From positions 1 through 64,000 of the forward strand of contig NZ_JAPAAF010000017.1 of the NCBI RefSeq assembly GCF_025907915.1: 64,000 bases of DNA. The letters run 5' to 3'. This DNA comes from Gaoshiqia sediminis. Lineage in GTDB: Bacteria; Bacteroidota; Bacteroidia; Bacteroidales; Prolixibacteraceae. The notes under the pieces were generated by a model, which was given only the letters and a program-made list of their open reading frames with translations, ran no database searches and was not told where the DNA came from. Below, one piece after another: positions 60,941 to 64,000 of this stretch (within the stretch, counting starts at the first letter, position 1; each line of letters opens with the position of its first letter). The translations under genes and the position numbers were made by a program.

Positions 60941-62211
60941 CTTTTTCCAATCTCACCAAGCGTATTAAAGGCAGCCATCAGTTTTTCTTTTTTCGTGTGG
61001 TTAGATATCTGGAGGTATCGTTTCAGTGTCTTTTCCCTGGTGATTCCGGTTATGGCCTTTATCATTTCGATATCCAGTCCCCGTTCATATGCCAGACTGA
61101 TAAAAGTTTTTCTGGCTGTATGTGTTCCTATCAGTTCATGCTTTGGCCTGAATTCTTTTACCGTAACGTTTTTTACAAATGTTTTATACTCGGTTAATGC
61201 TTTGATCCCGGCCAGTTCGCAACATTTCTTGATGTATTCGTTTATCTTCTGATTGGAGAATTTTGGCAAAAGCTTATAATGTTCCGGGTATCGGTCGATA
61301 ATGGTTTGAAGCCCTGGGAATACAGGAATGATTACTTCTTTGTTTGTTTTCTGGGTGGTAATCCGGATCATGCCATCGTTGATGTTGTCTTTCGTCAACT
61401 GGACCAGGTCAACATACCGAAGCCCAGTAAGGCATCCAAAACAAAAAAAGTCCCTGGCCTTTGCCAGTTTATTATTTGCAAACTCAAAGGTTATCAGCTG
61501 CTGGAGTTCTTCCCAGTTAAGGGATATTATACTGATCTCCTTTTCCGGTGCTGAAAACTTTTTGAAGGCCAAATTTTCATGAAATTTCCGCTCATGGCTC
61601 CAGTTCATAAATGCTTTAAACTTATCGGCAATGGCGGCCAAGTAGTTAAAGCCGTGGTTTTGGTCAACCAGGATGTATTCTTTCAACCGGTCCCAAAATT
61701 CCAGGTTGATGTTTTCAAAGGTCATTTTGTATCCGGTTTTCTCTTCAAATTCTTTTAGCTTGGTGTGGATGGTTTTACGGTTCCGGGTGGTGTTATAGGC
61801 TTTTTCCAGCTGTCCGGCTTTCAAAAAGAGGTCGTAAGCTTCCCACAGTGACGGGTTGTTTGCTTGCCGGCCCATCTTATCGCCGTTAAGATATTTGCGC
61901 ACCAAATCCGGAGTAATCTCAATATCCTGTTGCTGGCATTGTTTGAAATAAATTTTTGCATCAGACTGTAACTCATCCAATCGAAGGTTTATATTCTCAT
62001 GGTCGTTGTCTGGTTCGTCCGGTCGGGGCGGGCTTACCCGTTGTTTCTTTTTATTCCAGTGCCGGACCTTTACCCTGTCAACTGTTTTTGAGATGTTCTT
62101 ATACGTTGTTTTTCCGGCTGTTTTCACCGTTACTGCAATGTTTGCCTTGATGGGTGAGAATCCTTTTTTGTTGGCGTTATTTTTGTCGATATAATACGTT
62201 ACGTTCACCAT
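60934..62211 (-). CDS. Tyrosine site-specific integrase
   Basis: 425 residues. N-terminal arm-type DNA-binding domain with lysine-rich start (YYIDKNNANKKGFSPIKANI), SAM-like core-binding domain, then the catalytic domain with Arg in CLTGLRYVDL, HTARKTF (His-x-x-Arg) and the nucleophile Tyr in LKRYLQIS. Would integrate and excise by recombination between the 16-bp repeats. It lies 168 bp from the right att copy, away from the tRNA. Confidence 0.95.
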   Translation of the reverse strand: MVNVTYYIDKNNANKKGFSPIKANIAVTVKTAGKTTYKNISKTVDRVKVRHWNKKKQRVSPPRPDEPDNDHENINLRLDELQSDAKIYFKQCQQQDIEITPDLVRKYLNGDKMGRQANNPSLWEAYDLFLKAGQLEKAYNTTRNRKTIHTKLKEFEEKTGYKMTFENINLEFWDRLKEYILVDQNHGFNYLAAIADKFKAFMNWSHERKFHENLAFKKFSAPEKEISIISLNWEELQQLITFEFANNKLAKARDFFCFGCLTGLRYVDLVQLTKDNINDGMIRITTQKTNKEVIIPVFPGLQTIIDRYPEHYKLLPKFSNQKINEYIKKCCELAGIKALTEYKTFVKNVTVKEFRPKHELIGTHTARKTFISLAYERGLDIEMIKAITGITREKTLKRYLQISNHTKKEKLMAAFNTLGEIGKST

Positions 62212-62379
62212 TTGTAGAGATGTTAAGAGAGATAAAGGTAAATCAAAAGAGAGAAAAAAGAGAGAACATTGTATATAATTGTTTAAAATTAGCTCTATTG
62301 GTTTAGTTAAAAACAGCTGTAGGTGCTATAAATAAACTATTTCAATATATTTGATTGTAATAGGGAATATTACTAAATG

Positions 62380-62395
62380 TTCCCGCCCCGGGTAC
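62380..62395. repeat. attR: 16-bp direct repeat at element right end
   Basis: TTCCCGCCCCGGGTAC, exact copy of the tRNA-Leu 3' sequence at 48659-48674. It has no tRNA body around it, so it is the displaced piece of the original tRNA end. Confidence 0.92.
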
Positions 62396-62429
62396 AAAGC
62401 CCTGATTTTCGCAAGAAAATCAGGGCTTT
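62396..62429 (+). terminator. Original terminator of tRNA-Leu, now at right junction
   Basis: AAAGCCCTGATTTTC (62396-62410), loop GCAA, GAAAATCAGGGCTTT (62415-62429): 15-bp perfect stem followed by T. It begins directly after attR, as expected of the terminator that followed the tRNA before integration. Confidence 0.85.
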
Positions 62430-62467
62430 TGATTTTCCGGACACAAATTTTGCCTGCCAAAAAAACG

Positions 62468-62500
62468 TTTGCGTTTTTAATAAATTCATGCCTACCTTTG
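62468..62500 (+). promoter_or_regulatory. Promoter of outer-membrane beta-barrel gene
   Basis: TTTG 62468-62471, 21-bp spacer, TACCTTTG 62493-62500. Start of transcription near 62507, 52 bp before the ATG. Confidence 0.65.
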
Positions 62501-62558
62501 TTATCATTGAAAAGTACAAGCTGGATAAACGAATTTTGCACTGCTAAAATACGATGCC

Positions 62559-63380
62559 ATGCAAAAAACAAAACAGTTAAACATGTTCAAATTTATACTG
62601 GCCTTGTGTCTGGTCTTGTATTTCATGGGTCAGGCGATGGCGCAACAGCCGGACTCGATCCGGTACATTATCAAAAGCAGAAAGGCTAACATCATTAACC
62701 TGCAAAGGCCACAGATTGACGGATTTAATTATTGGGAAGAAGAATTCCGCGGCCATTGGGCCGGTGTTTTTCTGGGCGTGAATGGCTTTTTTCAGTCCGA
62801 TTATAATGACTATCCGGCTGACCAGCAGGATTTCCTCGACATTAACCTCTGGCGGTCGAATTCGCTCAATATCAATCTCATCCAGTTCTCTAAAGGCCTC
62901 CAGCACAACCGAAATACAATCGGATTGGTTACCGGGATCGGATTGGAAACTCAAACGTATTACCTCGATAAAAACACCAGTCTGGTAACTGAAACCGACC
63001 GGGTTGTTCCGGTCACACTTTTTTTTGATTCGAACCAAAAATCCAAATTCTCCTCTATCTACCTGAATATTCCCCTTCTGTTGGAATTTCAGGTTCCCAT
63101 AAAACAAGGCGGATATCGCTTTTACATTTCAGGTGGAGTGACAGCTAGCAAGAACTTAAGTACACACACCAAAATAAAGTATAAAAAGAACAACCAGAAG
63201 CAAAAGCTGAAAACACCCGACGACTTTCACATGCATGATTATCGCTATGCGGCAACCCTCCGGTTGGGTTATCGGGGAATAAATCTTTTTGCTACCTGCG
63301 ACTTGCGCCCTTTGTTCAAAGAAGGGAAAGGACCGGAGGTTTATCCGTTTTCGGTGGGCTTCGCGCTGATTTCCTTCTGA
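62559..63380 (+). CDS. Outer-membrane beta-barrel protein
   Basis: 273 residues with signal peptide (ending AMAQ near residue 29; ATG 62583 is an alternative start). Repeated amphipathic strands with aromatic ends (HWAGVFLGVNGFF, NTIGLVTGIGLETQTYY, KFSSIYLNIPLLLEFQVPI, YRFYISGGVTASKNL, YAATLRLGYRGINLFATCDL) and C-terminal Phe. Resembles PorT-like barrels (OMP_b-brl_2). Function unknown. Confidence 0.75.
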   Translation: MQKTKQLNMFKFILALCLVLYFMGQAMAQQPDSIRYIIKSRKANIINLQRPQIDGFNYWEEEFRGHWAGVFLGVNGFFQSDYNDYPADQQDFLDINLWRSNSLNINLIQFSKGLQHNRNTIGLVTGIGLETQTYYLDKNTSLVTETDRVVPVTLFFDSNQKSKFSSIYLNIPLLLEFQVPIKQGGYRFYISGGVTASKNLSTHTKIKYKKNNQKQKLKTPDDFHMHDYRYAATLRLGYRGINLFATCDLRPLFKEGKGPEVYPFSVGFALISF

Positions 63381-63463
63381 CCACAAGCCAATTCCTGATT
63401 TTTTTCCTGTGGAGAACCGGACAGATTGCCTATTTTAGCCGTTAAACTGAAAAAATAGTATCC

Positions 63464-64000
63464 ATGAAACTTCTACTGATCAGCAACTCAACGATGCCGG
63501 GGGAGGCCTATCTTGATTATCCCAAGCAGCAAATCAAGAAATTCCTGGGTGAAAAGCCGGTTAAGGCGCTGTTTGTGCCTTATGCTGCGGTGACTTTTTC
63601 GTTTGATGAGTATGAACAGAAAGTAAATGATCGCTTTGCCGAGCTGGGGCATTCTGTTGCTGGTATCCATCACTGTAAGGATCCGAAGAAAGCGGTGAAA
63701 GAAGCCGAAGCCATTGTGGTGGGCGGCGGAAACACCTGGCAGTTGGTGCGTATGTTGCACGATCAGGGACTGATGCAGCTTATTCGCGAGAAGGTGTTGG
63801 ACGGAATCCCATATATTGGCTGGAGTGCCGGATCGAACGTGGCGTGCCCAACCTTGCGCACGACTAATGACATGCCGATCATTGACCCAACCAGTTTCAA
63901 CACCACAGGCCTGGTTCCTTTTCAAATTAATCCCCACTACCTGGATGCCAACCCCGATGGACACGCCGGTGAAACCCGTGAACAGCGCATCAACGAATTC
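63464..64000 (+). CDS. pepE: Peptidase E (alpha-aspartyl dipeptidase), 3'-truncated
   Basis: The first 179 residues from ATG 63464; the frame is open to the window edge, and about 50 residues are missing. S51 peptidase marks: VVGGGNTWQLV and the nucleophile elbow YIGWSAGSNVA with Ser121, then PFQINPHYLD with the likely catalytic His. It hydrolyses dipeptides with N-terminal aspartate in the cytoplasm. Confidence 0.92.
   Translation, partial: MKLLLISNSTMPGEAYLDYPKQQIKKFLGEKPVKALFVPYAAVTFSFDEYEQKVNDRFAELGHSVAGIHHCKDPKKAVKEAEAIVVGGGNTWQLVRMLHDQGLMQLIREKVLDGIPYIGWSAGSNVACPTLRTTNDMPIIDPTSFNTTGLVPFQINPHYLDANPDGHAGETREQRINEF

Larger units (their letters stand above)
48675..62379. mobile_element. 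tRNA-Leu-integrated element, satellite-like
   Basis: About 13.7 kb between the two 16-bp repeats. From the right: tyrosine integrase, yefM/yoeB remnant, higBA, XRE repressor on the plus strand, divergent block with RHH protein, excisionase-like HTH, DUF927 helicase, iteron-like field, BT4734 and PriCT genes, small unknown genes, tail tape-measure protein. Nearly all genes are on the minus strand except the repressor. I find no terminase, portal, capsid, baseplate or lysis gene and no conjugation gene. The layout (integrase, divergent regulators, replication genes with repeats, late genes) resembles phage-inducible islands. Confidence 0.85.

Noticed and set aside
48675-62395. Complete prophage
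   Set aside because: No terminase, portal, capsid, baseplate or lysis genes; one tape measure is not enough.
48675-62395. Integrative conjugative element
   Set aside because: No relaxase, coupling protein or tra genes are visible.

Overview
The window is a chromosome segment of a member of the Bacteroidota, most likely a Bacteroidales/Marinilabiliales-type anaerobe or facultative anaerobe. The evidence is phylum-typical promoters (TTTG, about 17-21 bp, TAnnTTTG), ECF sigma/FecR pairs, STN and carboxypeptidase-like domains, a V-type ATPase operon with a DUF2764 subunit, DUF4271 next to hemD, and an RND efflux operon ending in a PG0541-type gene. The phylum is secure from sequence alone; anything finer is inference.

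Layout. 1-3240 is a visibly AT-rich accessory stretch: the end of an unknown gene, two tandem GYF_2-domain membrane proteins (one with a CD225/dispanin domain), a DUF2752 protein and a HEPN-like protein, separated by large imperfect palindromes. 3242-24566 is housekeeping: TetR regulator, RNase R, a secreted GH32 fructan hydrolase, tyrA plus DAHP synthase/chorismate mutase behind an attenuator, rnpA, hemD, DUF4271, a dihydrouridine synthase, a TolC/HlyD/RND efflux operon, DNA polymerase I, an ArsR regulator and a polyprenyl diphosphate synthase. 24727-32395 is the seven-gene V-type ATPase operon (E, DUF2764, A, B, D, I, K). 32812-39033 holds a USP-like protein, a dtd-mazG-deoC operon, a TonB-dependent receptor and lipoate ligase. 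39073-46438 is a five-gene ECF sigma/FecR operon whose other products are an STN-aspartyl protease-PDZ protein, an STN/carboxypeptidase-like protein and a macroglobulin-like protein with a TonB-plug-like segment. A POT-type transporter and a small outer-membrane protein follow.

48590-62395 is a mobile element integrated in the 3' end of a tRNA-Leu(CAA) gene. It is bounded by a 16-bp direct repeat, about 13.7 kb apart. It carries a tyrosine integrase at the far end, a decayed stack of toxin-antitoxin genes, a lambda-like divergent control region with a possibly leaderless XRE repressor, ribbon-helix-helix and excisionase-like proteins, a DUF927-type helicase, an iteron-like repeat field, BT4734-type and PriCT primase-associated genes, a run of small unknown genes, and then a phage tail tape-measure protein. 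No capsid, portal or terminase gene is visible, so the layout resembles a phage satellite more than a complete prophage.

The two most distinctive observations are (i) an unannotated leader peptide with eight consecutive aromatic residues (FYYWFYYF) followed by a terminator and a competing pairing, upstream of tyrA and DAHP synthase/chorismate mutase, which is a textbook-style attenuator in a phylum where such control is little described; and (ii) the tRNA-Leu element with its own iteron field and tape-measure gene. After the element come an outer-membrane beta-barrel protein and the start of peptidase E, which runs off the window.
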